Assembly (NCBI GenBank): GCA_036872755.1 | Contig: JAVHNS010000003.1 | Coordinates: forward strand, 744,001-808,000 | Reading direction: 5' to 3' | DNA from: Orbilia blumenaviensis | Taxonomy: Eukaryota > Ascomycota > Orbiliomycetes > Orbiliales > Orbiliaceae | Length of the DNA stretch: 64,000 bases | Shown: one piece after another, positions 24,801 through 37,814 of the stretch | How positions within the stretch are numbered: the first letter of the stretch is position 1 | Layout: every line of letters begins with the position of its first letter | The notes under the pieces: generated by a model | Databases searched by the model: none | The model's input: only the letters and a program-made list of their open reading frames with translations | Told to the model about the DNA's origin: nothing | Translations under genes and position numbers: made by a program

Positions 24801-27800
24801 CAACCTTCCCGTTCATTCGCATGTGATTCTTGGACTTGCCGAACTGGACGGTTAACCAAGAAGTCGGGGGCGGCCGGAACGCCAGCCACCCCTGGCCCCA
24901 GCCGTGGAAAGACCACACCCACTCCAAAACCTCAACGCAAGTTAAGACACATGTCTTGACCACCAAATTTGCAACCCGACTGCTCTTTCAAGACGCCATG
25001 GAGTGCACGGTCACTCACTCAGCTTCGACACTTCATGGCGCCTACATAGCGTATGCATCCAAACTAAACCGATCGGACAATATGAGGGGTAAAAAAAACG
25101 ACAGGAAGTGGGACCACTAACAGGAAAACTCTTCCTGTAAATTACTCGCAGATCTTGTTTTAGTGGCAGTTTATACAGAAGCTTGATTTCTGTAGCACGT
25201 TCGAGCGAGGGTTGAGGAAGTTTTTACCCCAGGTCTTAGCCCAGGCCTTGCCCCATATGGGGTACCCGCCCGATATCCTTGCGATCCTTGGACAGAATGG
25301 GTAGTCATCCCCGTGGGTATAATCTTTTCTTGACTTTTCTCTTTCCCATTGTTCATATCATGCGACAGGCCCTACAATTTCCGAGCACCCTCCCAGGATT
25401 CTTCTCTGGTTTGCATGTAAATGAATTGTGGATACCCTTTGTATTCTCATTTTCCAGATCCATTCTTGTCGGAATATATTCACCTTTGCAATTGTAGTTA
25501 TGGGTTTAGTGGAACCTGAAAAATTTTCCCTTATCCATGGATACTTGTTAGCCATTCCAATACATTTCTTGTAATTGTCTCTCCCGTCCGGCTTTTAGAT
25601 ACACCTTCTGCCATTTCGAGATGAGCACTATAGTACTAGGTTGAGATCGTGCACGCATCCCGGAACGTGGGACTGAGAGAAAGCGGGCTTAGGAATTCTC
25701 AGTTATTACATATGACGATTATCCAAGCTCAAAAAGTGGGGAGCTAAATGGCTGGAAATCCTATCCAGCCAATAATCCAGCTCCAGTTTCTTATTTTGTA
25801 ACTCTCCTTCTTCCTCTTCTTCTTTCCCCCCCAATTGCTCCAGTAATTGTCCCAGACTTCGCTCTCCTGCATTGCACCGAAATTGTGGAGACCAAACCTA
25901 TATAGTAAATGTCTGATATACCTGCGGGACGATATATGTATGTAATTATGTGTATGCCCAGAGATTACAAAAGATTCTGAACCGCGGTTCCCTTTCGAAA
26001 AATTTGGACTCATAGGGGAACCAAAGTTCGGCAATTTCCTCGTGTCAAAAAATGTGTATACTTAGTTAACCCAGTCTATAGATCTACCCCAATTCTGATC
26101 TTATTTCGAAGATCTATATAGATCGTCTACATAGTTTAGCCATTCGTCCGAAGTAATAACCTTGTAGTCCCAGCGTACGAGCCATCAAGTATGTAGCTAA
26201 GTTGTAGCCCTAAGTCACCCGTACCGATACATCGATGCCGTGAAACTCGCTTCCAAGTTTCCCTCAAACAAATCTATAACAGATCACTTATGGTAAAGCT
26301 GAGAGATCTGTGCCCCACAGCAAGCCACCGCGCGCAGGAAATACCTCGGCATGCTAGTATCCACTCACCTAACGAGAAGCAAATGTAGTTTATAACGGTT
26401 AAGCCCCTAAAATAATATGTGGGGATATCAGAATCTCTAGCTTATGATAATCCAACAACTCGTCTACAAACCTCTCCCAACAAGATGCAAGTGCGATCAC
26501 TTTTCTGTAACGGCGCTACGTTCACACCCGTTCCTGCATAAAATAAACTGATCACTAGGTCCCCCTTCCGTTTCCGCTCGCCCGGTGCGGGGAAAAGTAA
26601 GAATGACTCGTCGTTGATTGTTATTGTACCAGCTTGAGGTAGCTGTAGCTTAGTGTGGCCGAGTGTACCATGTACATGTGGCCTGGAGCTTGCCCCCTGC
26701 TTCAATCGGCACGAGGTGAAGGCGGTAAGCTTGACCCATGCTTGTAAAACTCGAGTTCTCCAGTCTCGTCTATGCAAGTATGGGACGAGATTCTTTGTGT
26801 TAATTACTAGGGTGTGAGGGAAGACCTGGAGAGGGGCTCAAAATGCAAATACCCCGGTGGCAGTTGTTGGGAGGGATATATCTGTGCGCAAGGCTTTTTT
26901 TGGTAGCTATGGTGCTGCATACATACATGCATGCGTGTTTTATGTACCTAGTTATATTGATTGTGATAATGTATGTAAGACCCCTTGAATAATAAATGGA
27001 AAATCGAGATCTGTGGTATACCGGTATGGGAAATGCGGGAAGCAAGGCCTGTGGCAAACGAGAAAATTCGAGAAAGAGAGAGATCCTAGAGTGGAGATTC
27101 CAAGGGGTGTTTCGGGGAGGAGAGAAACGCTTAACACCCGGTTGGTTTATATTCACATGCTCGATCCTGTCGGTGAACACGTTCGAACATGTGAATATTC
27201 TGGGGTGCAGGGATGACTAAGATTTGTGGAGATGTAACGTTTGAAAACTGTAAATGTGGAGAAGCTATCGAATTCTGTTGGTTGACGATCCCGGGTGTCC
27301 CCAGATTTCATATCTGGTGTTTTTCGTAGGGATGATTATCAATATCGGTAGATGAATATATAGATGTTCGATTGGTTTTTTCGGTTCAAGCTTACACGAT
27401 TTTAACCACCGTGGTATTGCGCAAGGATGGCCTACAAGGACCCTTGGAATCAGCGCATGCGGGCGAAGAGGGACTGTGCTAGCTCTGTGATCTAGCGAAT
27501 GACGATACGTATCGATACAGCTGACACCAATTGAAGCCAGCTGGCCATTATAAATTGATGTTTCATATTGATAGGTATATAAAAAATCGCCTCGTACTGG
27601 CTTCGCGGATCTCATACCCAACACATGTAGATAGTAGACAATTAGATCACAAGGTAGTATTTAATATATCTGTATCTTTTGGAATTCCTTGATGAGTGCC
27701 CGCGATATCAATATCGATTACTTGGCTGATACAACCACGAAAAGTAACTTGCACGATATTTTGGAATACTTGACGCGGCTTAGTGTTGTAAAATAGTCTC

Positions 27801-29222
27801 TTAATGACATGGCCCGACTTAACTGTACCGTCGGGATCGAGGATACTATATATGCATATAAACTTACTCTCAGGATTTACGAAACTATACGTATACATGT
27901 AGATCTAAAAGATGGTAGTTATGGTAAACCTATTAGCACATGCATAATAACAGTGTATGCATAATAGTTCAGAATACTGAGGTCAAAATTAAGCTCCAGC
28001 TACAACTGTTGTGCGTAGTTATGTTGTGTGAGTTGCGGGTTGAAATAATGATATGCTTAGCTAGTCAGAGACGAAAGTGCAGATAAGTAGCACTTCTAGC
28101 ACTTTCTGAGTAATTATAAGCTACTATCATGCGCCTATATTTACGCATGCGTTTGTGTATACAGGGGAGCGTGAGTACTAACGCTGTAGCAGGATTGGAT
28201 TCTTCGAGTTCCGGGGGCTCAAAGTGTAACATCTTTCAGATCATGGCGCTATCGATATTTATCCGTTACATAAACCATTGACGTTCTATGCGCATAATCT
28301 ATGCAATCGCCTAAGTTTATTTACCTCATGCGGCTGCGCAGTCAAAAAAAAGCCCAACATACTGCCCAATGCAATATGGTTTCGCCGACTTAATTCTTCA
28401 TACACCAGGGCAACGCCCGTAGCTGCCTAGCGTTCGGAATTATGCATATGCAGACAACCTAAAACTCCAATGGTCTGGCGTTTTCTATTCAACCTATTAA
28501 AATCGCATTTCTTCCACTTAATCACGTTACCAAAACTCATTCTCAGAACGTTCCCCTACAGAAAATTTTCGAGGATAGCGTCTAAATTTAGTCAGTCTCC
28601 CTAAGCGCCCTAACCCCATGCTCCGAAGCTCGAACAGTCGCCGCCAAAATATACCACAAAAACAACACAAGTCCCGCAAATCCAAATGTAGGATCAGCTG
28701 ACCAGGGTGTTTGCCGAGCCAATGAAAATGAATATCACGGATCTGTGCCGCTGTGCAACCATGATCAAGGGAAAGCCTGATCCTTCTCAGGATGTGGTTG
28801 AACACGCAGGCAGTTTATGCAAGGCTCTGTGAAAGAGGCTGTGATATCTTTGGAATGCGCGGTTGGATGAATGGAACTGGACAAAGCGGGGTTGCTCTTG
28901 TAGAACTGTTTGTTTCAAAGGAAAGGATGCCTGAACATGACGATTATTTGAAGGAAGGAGGGGACACTGGTGATATCTTGTATTTTTTCCAATTTTCCGT
29001 TCTTTCTCCGTAACCGCCTTATCGTTTTCTATTCTGTCTTTTTCTGCTGCGTGCACGGTGTCTTTTTTTTATTTTTTTATCAGGTCCTAGGGAGCGAATA
29101 CATTCTGTTTTTATTGGTGTTTCTGCGCCGGCATCTTACTGGGCACCTTGCATTTTCTGGATATTGGTTGCATTTTTGGATATCTAGGAGTTTATTTGGG
29201 AATATTTGGATACGTCGCCGCA
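21820..29222. other. 7.4-kb gene desert
   Basis: No convincing gene was found on either strand. The longest ORF (128 residues at 23487-23873) has no recognisable domain, and others are shadows in AT-rich DNA. A short protein-like frame around 22950-23065 (LDPFELPEVPVVVESGEARW, then a stop) could be an exon relic. A CAGTG/ACTAC microsatellite lies at 22672-22712. The last ~430 bases before the next gene (28790-29222) are its likely 5' UTR and promoter. No transposase, reverse transcriptase or terminal repeats were recognised. Confidence 0.5.
22672..22712. repeat. CAGTG/ACTAC microsatellite
   Basis: Short tandem units GTGCA and ACACT follow one another in the desert upstream of the bHLH gene. 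Confidence 0.75.
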
Positions 29223-32186
29223 ATGTCAGGGCTCGAAGGACTCGGTATCAGCGCAAATGTTATTGGAGTTTTGGTTTTCGGTCTTCAAGCGGCAAAATTT
29301 ATAGCAGAATCGGTATCGAAGTACCAAGATGCGGAGGACGACCATAGGAGGTTTCTGGACGCTATACATCGGCTTGTCCGTGTCCTCACAGATGTCAACG
29401 AGATATTACAGTCTAAAGAGGACAGAGTGCGTTATTCCAGTCTATATAACGTTGCTAAGAAATGTGAGGACGAGTTGGTACAAATCCATAAGAGTATTTT
29501 GGAATGGACGGGGTCTGAAAATCGATCTAAGACGGTCAGAACATGGAAAAAGTTCAAGTTAATTTTTATGGGGGACAACTCGAAGAGGTGGTTGGAGAGT
29601 TTGGAGAGTCATTATGGGTTCATAAATTTTCAATTGAACAGGATACAAAGGTATGGCACATATCGCAATATATTTTAGTTACAACTCCCAAAAGACATTC
29701 AAAAGTCCCGATGCTGATTTTTTTGCTTTAGAGATGACTTAAAGGAGCAAAAAGCCGCTACTAAGAGGATCGAGACGGTTGTAGAGAGTGTCTCAGAAAA
29801 GGTTTCGATTGTTTCCGATATCCAAGTGGAAACCTTGGTCCGGATCGACCATGTCGAAACTAACATCATCCAGCAAATCCAAACAAATGCAGAAGCCGTT
29901 AAAAATATGGACGCATCGGTCAATATCAATTTTGATCAGGTGAATGGGACACTCGGCTCTATCGATTCGTTGGTGAAATTATTTGCGAATACCCAACTCC
30001 ACAAGACGTTCGAAGAACGTAAACGAGATGAGGTTGCAAAGGCGGCTGGCAGAATATTCCACCTTGGTGCAGCGGCAGTCACGAGAAGAGAAGCAATAGT
30101 CCAACAAGAGCAGATGGAACAAGTTCTAGGGGATATTGGGAAAGTCATTGAGTTTGCAAAGGGCGGCCAGTATCTAGAGCTTTCTCCCGGGCGCTTTGCG
30201 CATGATAATCCACAGCAAAGGGGTAGAAAATTATTGGGTCTACTCGCGAGTTCTGACAGTTTAGCAATAGGATATGACCGTAAGTTTGCAAAGCCTACTA
30301 CTACGCAACTCTACACGAAACTAACTATTGATTCACAGCATTAGCTCTTCTTGCCTCAGGTAAATCAAAAATGTATTCTACTAGTGTGTCACAATGGGAC
30401 CAAGAAGAATTTTCTCTCAGGGTGGCGGAGAGGTTAGAATATGATAAAATGAGAGATATTGGGCAGGTCACACCCTCTGGTCTCTCCCGCCGCGTTACAC
30501 AAATCAGTTACTTTCCGAAAATGAACGGATATAGCTCTATCATAGACGTTCATCTATCACAGGCCGAAGGTCCCAAGCCGGTAATTTATGCTGGGCTATC
30601 TTTTCGGACGATTATTCCAAGTGGCTCGGAAATTCTTGTTGCTATATCGACTGGTTCAATCGACACTGTGCGGTATTTAGTTAGCACAAAGCAAGCTAGC
30701 GTTAATGATTGCGACGAGTGGGGCCAGGGCTTGCTAACTGTGAGTAGAACTTTGTTTTTCGGCCGTTACTTCATATTCACGAGATTTGAAGTTCCCTTTC
30801 TAACGAAGACTAAATTGACTTTGGTGTGGTAGTGCTGTTTGATGAGAGGTACTCCCACTAGGCCGGCATGGTTTCCATCAGAGGGCGAGCAGATAGAACT
30901 GGACAGAAAAAAATTGGAGATAGCTAAGTATCTCATTGATCAAGGATCGGACCTTAACCAAATTGATTGCTGTATGTCACCGGCGACAAGAGCCGCCAAT
31001 GCCATAATATATATCAAAGGCTAAAATTTCTCTAAATAGGCGACTACGATCCCTTATCGGCGGCAAGGTCTTGGTACAATGATGAAGGGGCCGCATTACT
31101 TGTTGACAGTGGCGCAAACCCTGTGGTTAGAGCTGAGACTATTTTAAGTTATGCGCGGAATATGGATGAGGTAAGAGCTCGGTAACCAAAGCTCGGTATC
31201 CTAATGGTTGATTAACATCTAGTGATTTTAGGTTGCCTGGACTCGTTTCCTGAATCAGGTGTCCGAATTTTATGATATCAATGATGCCATACTCTGGACG
31301 CGTTATCCTTGCGAACGCCCTCTACCGCTACTTCATTATGTCATTGAAACGTATATTATGTGTGAGATTTGGAAGGTCCCTTATATTTACAAATCCATTC
31401 CTGGGGGGGTATTATACCATCTGCCAGATTATGATATAAAGCAGGTGGTGAGGAAGCTTATATCATCGGGGGCAAGAGTCATCACTGAGAATGGAGAAAA
31501 TTGCTTGCATATAGCAATAGATATGATAGGATGCGCTGGGAGCCCGCCTAGCGAAAGTGGACTGGTGATGCTTAAGGAACTTTTATTGTTCTTGGCGGGA
31601 GAGGTTGGTCTCGATGTTCGTGGGACGCTAAGTAATGGGTACACGGTCACAGATATTGCAATCTGGCGCACATTTCCGACTGAGAGATGTTTTTGGCCGA
31701 TTTGGGTAGGAGTTCTCCGAGAACTCGGGTACAATCCTTTGCAAGTTGCGGAGGGGAGCCTATATTTTGACTGGCTGAGAGTGCGCCTGACTTCTAGACG
31801 TAAGTGCACTGAGTTTATACTTTCGTTGCAATAAAAAGTTATTCGATAGTATTAAACAACCCTGGGAAACCTCGCTAACATCATGTCAATTTATAGCAAC
31901 CAACTATTGCCTCTGCCCATCATGCCATCTCCTTGATGAGGAGTTGTACATCGAGAACTTAAAAAGTGACAATGAAACGGATAGCTCTATAGCGAGTGAA
32001 GATGAGTGTTGTGCTTTGGCTGTGGTTCAAACAGTCACTCCAATCAGGCCGCTAATATGTTCCGGTTTCGACTTTTTTGAACGGTTGTCTATGCGAGAAG
32101 GGGATCTTGATGCTCCAAAATCAAAACCTACAGTCAGTGACTGGTTGCGCATTTTCGAAGACTGGGAAGACGTTGAAGCCGACTAA
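29223..32186 (+). CDS. HeLo-like/PigL-type N-terminal domain protein with ankyrin-like repeats and a Cys-rich tail
   Basis: Seven exons (29223-29650, 29732-30279, 30339-30739, 30833-30971, 31040-31170, 31232-31799, 31897-32186) join in frame to 834 residues. The start MSGLEGLGISANVIGVLVFG, with an amphipathic/hydrophobic first helix and a helical ~140-residue block, is typical of fungal N-terminal signalling domains (HeLo-like / PigL_N). These domains often precede NACHT or ankyrin modules in STAND proteins. A coiled-coil-prone region follows (~145-320, many Glu/Lys/Asn heptads). Next come weak ankyrin-type units such as VAISTGSIDTVRYLVS, KKLEIAKYLIDQGSDLNQID and AALLVDSGANP, then HYVIE and CLHIAID repeats. 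No NACHT/NB-ARC P-loop is visible. The tail has a possible metal-binding C-x-C-x2-CH motif (CLCPSCH) and an acidic C-terminus. A role in self/non-self or stress signalling is inference. It sits alone at the edge of a gene desert. Confidence 0.75.
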
Positions 32187-32850
32187 TACTGCCTGTACAG
32201 TGCTATGTGGTACCTGGCCTTAGTTGAGAAAGTAGCCTTTAGTTGCTCTCGGGGTAATCTCAGGCTTCTACCTAGGCGTCGATATCTCTGTGCAGATGCA
32301 TAGCTAAGATATCTCTCTAGAGAAAACCCTTATGTACCTCCTTACTGGATTATATTAGAATACTTTATCTTTGTTAATAGCATGATACATCTTGTGGCCG
32401 TACTTCTTGTAGAAAGTTCAAATTTAATTTCTATTGTAATATTCTTTTGGAGTCCACATCGCGAGAAAAGTTCCTCCAGCCGCATATAATTCAAGGACCC
32501 CATCGTATATATCTTGGTATCGTGTTGTGTGTGGTAATTTCATGCACCGCCACAACTACGGGATGAGTGGCTCTCAGGGATACTGTGGCGTATATCTGTG
32601 GGAGGACAAGTCTCAACTTCCAGCATGGTCAATGGCTACCAAGCTTAACATCCCATGGTGAAGTCGGCCATTACTTCGACCACCCCCATTACCTACTACT
32701 CGTCTTCCATTATTTACACATCTATAACTTTTCTCGACTCTCACCTAAAAGCTCACGTGTCCTATTCATACCCTACAATTATTTCTCGCAAGCATCATCC
32801 GAGCTTTAATTTGGAACGTGTTGATATCAATACGATAAGATAGAGTCCAC
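32187..32850. other. Intergenic, SEC31 promoter
   Basis: This 664-bp spacer follows the ankyrin-type gene and precedes SEC31 on the same strand. ORFs here are low-complexity Ser/Thr/Tyr-rich frames from C/T-rich promoter DNA just before SEC31. Confidence 0.5.
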
Positions 32851-35800
32851 ATGGTGAACTTGCGGATTCCTCGGACGGCGACCTTCGCTTGGTCGGAAGC
32901 TTCCTCACGTCCATTAATCGCTACTGGTACGGTCGCCGGAGCCGTCGATGCAGATTTCTCCAATGCTACCCACTTGGAGCTTTGGGATCTCGATTTGGAT
33001 AGTGGCGTCAGTGAAGCCTCGGAGCTCACGCCGAAGGTCACTATAAACAGCGATGCGAGGTACGATCTGATTATCCTTCAAAACTACTATAATAGGTCTT
33101 TTACTGACTCTAATTTCCATTCATAGATTCCATGGCATAGCATGGGGGCGGAGGGGTATCATCGCTGGTGGTTTGGAAAATGGGTCTCTTGACCTTTGGA
33201 ACGCTGAATCGCTATTCAAGGGAGAAAGGTGGGATCGTGTATACCGGATAATGCTGAAGCGCTGTGGCTGATTTTTGTGCAAAGCGGGACTGTTGAATCG
33301 TTATCAAAGCATACTGGAGCTGTCAAAGCTCTGCAATTCAACCCCTTCAAGGACGAACTGCTATTGACGGCCGGCGTCCAAGGTGAGGTATGTGATACAT
33401 TTAATTTTCCGTTTTATTGGATGGTCTAACTCTGGGGATATAGATCTACGTCTGGGATCTCAACAACACTGCCAACCCATTTCTACTCGGCACACGGGCC
33501 CAAAGAGCCGACGACTTCTCTTCGGTAGACTGGAATAAGAAGGTTCCGCATATCTTGTTGTCTGGAGGGAAGAACGGTCTCGTTACGGTTTGGGATGTTA
33601 AGCAAAAAAAAGAGTCTCTTACTTTGAGCCACTTGGGGAGAAAGGAAGTCAGTGCGGTTGCATGGCATCCGGAGAATGTAAGACTCTAATTGATATTTGG
33701 ATGTTTGGGATTTATACTAATTTAGGAAAGACGACAAAACTCCTGACTGCTCTACCTGACGACTCTAACCCTGTAATAATGGTTTGGGATCTTCGGAATG
33801 CCAATGCTCCTGAGAGGGTTAGTATAAAGCGGCCCCCCAAATTGAGCGGACTCTGGCTGATTTTAACTAGACACTTAGCGGCCACGACCAAGGTGTCCTC
33901 TCGCTTGATTGGTGCAAGCATGACCCCGATATTCTTCTGTCCTCCGGAAAAGATAATCGAACGATATGCTGGAATCCAAACTCAGGCGAGATGCTCGGCG
34001 AGTTCCCAATTGGTACTAATTGGATGTTCCAAACTCGACTCAACCCCAGAAACCCAAATATTGTGGCATCGGCATCCTTTGATGGAAAGATAAGCATTCA
34101 ATCGCTTCAAAGCAAAGGGGCTGTTAGCAAAGGCGACACCACCTCCGGTGCTTTGGATGGTGAAGATTTCTTTGCCCAAGCAAGCTTTGATCCCCAAGGC
34201 CCGTCTTTCTCCCTTAAGCAAGCACCAAGGTGGTATAAACGTCCAGTTGGCGCATCGTTTGGATTTGGGGGTAAATTGGTCAGCTTCACTACACCGGCTG
34301 GGCAACAAAAGTCTACGCTCAAAATCACAACTTTGGCAGTTGAATCAGATGTTCGAGCTGCTACCGACGCTTTCGAAAACGACCTAAAAGGTGGCAATTT
34401 TTCGACACTGTGTGATAAGAGAATAGCGGAACTCACATCGGAACCAGAGAAAGCCGAATGGACCATTCTGAAGACTTTGTTCGACTCTGATCCAAAGAAG
34501 AAGCTCATCGAGTTCTTGGGATTTACCAAGGATGCTTTGAAGGCCCAGGAGGTATCTGTTGAAAAGTCCGAGGATGTCCAGGTTAATGGAGAATCTAAGG
34601 AAAGGCGCCTTTCCGCACTTTTTGGTGGTAGTGGGGAGGATGATGCTTTCTTGAACGAGCTTTCGTCTACGAAAGGTGCTCGAACCAATAACCCTTTTAA
34701 CATCTTCTCGGGCACCGAGTCGGATGCAGATAAAAGCATTACGAATGCGCTTATTCTTGGCGATTTCGAATGTGCGGTGGACATTTGCATTAGCGAAGAC
34801 CGACTTTCGGATGCCTTTATGCTTGCTGTAGCTGGTGGTGAAGCTGCTCTTAAGAAGGTCCAGAAAGCCTACTTTAGCAAACAGACAGACACTCCGAATT
34901 ACCTGCGCCTCCTTTCCTCTGTTGTAGAGAAGAACCTATGGGATGTTGTCCACAACGCTGACCTGGCTGGTTGGAAAGAGGTTCTCTGCGCGGTTTGTAC
35001 ATACGCCACCGACAAGGAGTTTGCAGAGCTTTGCGAGGCCCTTGGTGAGCGGCTTGAAGTGGAATTGAAGGCGACTAGCGAGTTGCAGAAGCGACAGGAT
35101 GCTGCTACTTGTTATCTTTCGAGTTCCCGACTGGACAAAGTAATCGGTATCTGGATTGAGGAGTACAAAGAAAGCGAGGCAGAAATTCTCAAAAATCCAT
35201 CGGAAGGGTCTACTTCTTTCAGCATCCACGTCCAATCTATGCAGAAACTTATAGAGAAAGTTACTGTCTTCAGAGAGGCGACGAAATTTGTGGACCCCGA
35301 GATGAATTCTACTGCCGACTGGAAGCTTGCACCACTCTACGACATCTACTGCGAATATGCGGATGTCCTAGCTGCTCAAGGGCAACTCGAATTTGCCGCT
35401 AGGTATCTTGGTTTAGTTCCGATCAATTATCAGCCAGCAGAGATCGCACGAAACCGTGTGAAGATAGCATCTGGACAAGTCGCTGCGAAGAAACCGGCAC
35501 CTGCTGTTGCTCGCAATGTTCCGGTAGGCACCGGGCTTAGAACGGCTACCAAGTCACCATATGCGCCAACATCTGTCCAGCAGACTCAACCTGCCCCGAC
35601 AATGTTTACCCCGATTCAACCTTCGGTACCGTCTGTAGTGCCACAACAGCATAGTTTAGGATATAATCAACCTCAAACACAGTCAACCTCTAGATATACA
35701 CCAGCAAATTCATCCTCTGCTCAACAAGTGTACCCATCTGCTACGCCAGCATACTCGCCTGCCACACCAGGATACCAGCCTACAACATTAGCTGGGGGTG

Positions 35801-37056
35801 CTGGGGGTTATCGCCCGGGTTACAATAGCATTTCTACAGGCCCACCCCAAAACCCCTTCGGCGCTCCCCCGAGAAGCGATAGCCCTGCGACTAGGGTAAT
35901 ACCGGCTTCTCAACGTACTGATCTAACAGATTGGAATGATACACCGATGGTAATTGATACTACGCGACGTAAAACACCTTCGGTACCAGCTTCTGCCCCT
36001 ATCACCACGCCATTTCCCATGAACCAAACGAATCCACTAGGGTCACCTAATGCGCCCCCGCATTCGCGTGGCCCTACGCCGGGCGCCCCGCCTCCCAAAC
36101 TAGGACAAACCATTGGAAATATCTCTAGCCCTCCACAAATAGGTGGTTCGTATAGGCCTCAAACGCCAGGTTCCCAACCTCATAGCCCATACGTCCCGCA
36201 GTCGCCTCCGCAGAACCAATCTAGAACAGGCCCCACCCCACCTAGGACACACGCCGCTTACGCCCCTCCACCGTCTACTGCTGGCCCTCCAAGCAGCCGA
36301 TATACACCCTCTGCACCGACCCAAGGTCTATCGTCAACGATGCCACCAGCAGGCCCTGGCCGCGGTATAATGCCACCCGCTGGCAATCTTTACGCAGCGC
36401 CACCACCTTCGCAGTCGCCGTACAGCCAACCTCCAACCCAGCATCACCAAATGTACAGCGAGCCTCCACAGCAACAAGGCCCACCAATGACAGGACCACC
36501 TCCAATGGGACCCCCTAGAGGCGCTGGTGCCGCTTCTTCATCTCAGGGGCCACCGCCGCCGCCGCCAAAGGCTGCTACCCCCAAGCCAAAACATCGTATG
36601 TAAAATTACCATATATATTACCTTACGAAGCGGTATAACTAACGAAGGTATAGCCAAGGGGGATCGTAGCCATATCCCAGAACATAGTAGATCACTTTAT
36701 GAAATCCTCAGCGGAGAAATGGAGCTTGTTACCGCTAACGCACCAGTAAGTTTAATGCATTGTAAAGGCATACCCAAATATGTGTTAACACGCTAACAAT
36801 TGAATTGCAGCCCGACGCCAAAGCTCAACTTCAGGTACTAGGCAAACGTCTGGATACTTTCTTTGACCATCTCAACAACGATGACTTGATCTCCCCGGAC
36901 GTAGTCCGCCAGTTGACGGATGCGTTCGCCCATGTTAAGAGTGGAAACTTCGAGGCCGCTTCCAGTGTTTATACAGCTGTACAATCGGAGCTTGGAGCCT
37001 TTAGTGCTGTACTGAAGAAGTTGATCCAATTAGGTCAGGTTGCGCGAACAGGTTAA
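32851..37056 (+). CDS. SEC31: COPII outer-coat protein SEC31
   Basis: Sec31 and Sec13 form the outer cage of COPII vesicles at ER exit sites. Eight exons (32851-33059, 33127-33228, 33285-33387, 33444-33677, 33731-33817, 33871-36595, 36654-36745, 36811-37056) join in frame to 1,265 residues. The N-terminal ~330 residues are a WD40 propeller, with repeats ending in LWDLD, LDLWN, IYVWDL, TVWDVK and VMVWDLR-like cores. An alpha-solenoid follows (for example [24 protein letters not shown]). Residues ~850-1150 are a long Pro/Gln/Ser-rich linker (PPP-containing motifs that in the family contact Sec23/Sar1). The C-terminus has [17 protein letters not shown] and the helical LFDHLNN-type domain (here [17 protein letters not shown]). 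The start gives the family N-terminus [14 protein letters not shown]. Confidence 0.95.
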
Positions 37057-37814
37057 CCGAAATCCGTAAGGACCTGTGTGCGCGTGGAAGCGGTAATACT
37101 GTCGCATTTTTTAAGCTACTATGGAGTACTTTGAGGGTACTTCTCCTGTTTTTTCTTCTTCGTTTTTTGTCTTGTAAACAAGCTCGTTTCCAAATTCTTT
37201 TCCACAGAAGAATCGAAAAAAGACTCTGTAGGTATTTTCTACTTCCCTTGCTAAAAAAGAATATATGCATGGCTGGATCGTGATGGCATCTTTTACAAAC
37301 TTATGATGGAAAGTTATTTTATGTTATACAGATGACTCTTCGGTAGCCTAGAGACACACTAGGCATTAGTAGGTCCCATAATGCTTATAGATACCTACGT
37401 AGATACCTATTATTACACATGTAGAGTAGTGTTTGCTCAAGCGATTAATATGGCAATCAGATCGATAGTAAGTTTAGACATTTAAATGCCGCGACACAGG
37501 TTTCGGGTGTCACTATAAAGACATCATATATGCACACAACATTCCATTGCTACGTGCTGATATTGTCGACTCGAACATAATAATATTATCTGTCTTTTTC
37601 GCTATTCAGATGCACTATTGCCGGGCCAACTTGTACAGTACAGGCTGACCGAGTATTTCAATATTTAAGCATTTAAGAACCTAGAAATGCATATGCATAT
37701 TTACAAGACTAATATACATCATTAAAACTAAGATTTGAAAACCTTGAACACCTAAAGATTTATCGTCAACGTTACCATTGGACAAACAGCTTCCGTATTG
37801 TGAAAGGAACCGGG
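37057..37814. other. Intergenic, no gene seen
   Basis: This holds the SEC31 3' UTR and AT-rich spacer with short TAGATACCTA-type direct repeats near 37388-37412. No further coding signal was found. Confidence 0.5.

Noticed and set aside
25525..25557. Possible gene remnants in AT-rich desert frames
   Set aside because: Only short frames without shared motifs; nothing distinguishes them from chance.
34107..34790. 227-residue minus-strand ORF
   Set aside because: It lies wholly inside the SEC31 exon in the antisense frame; the sense strand encodes the clear Sec31 protein.
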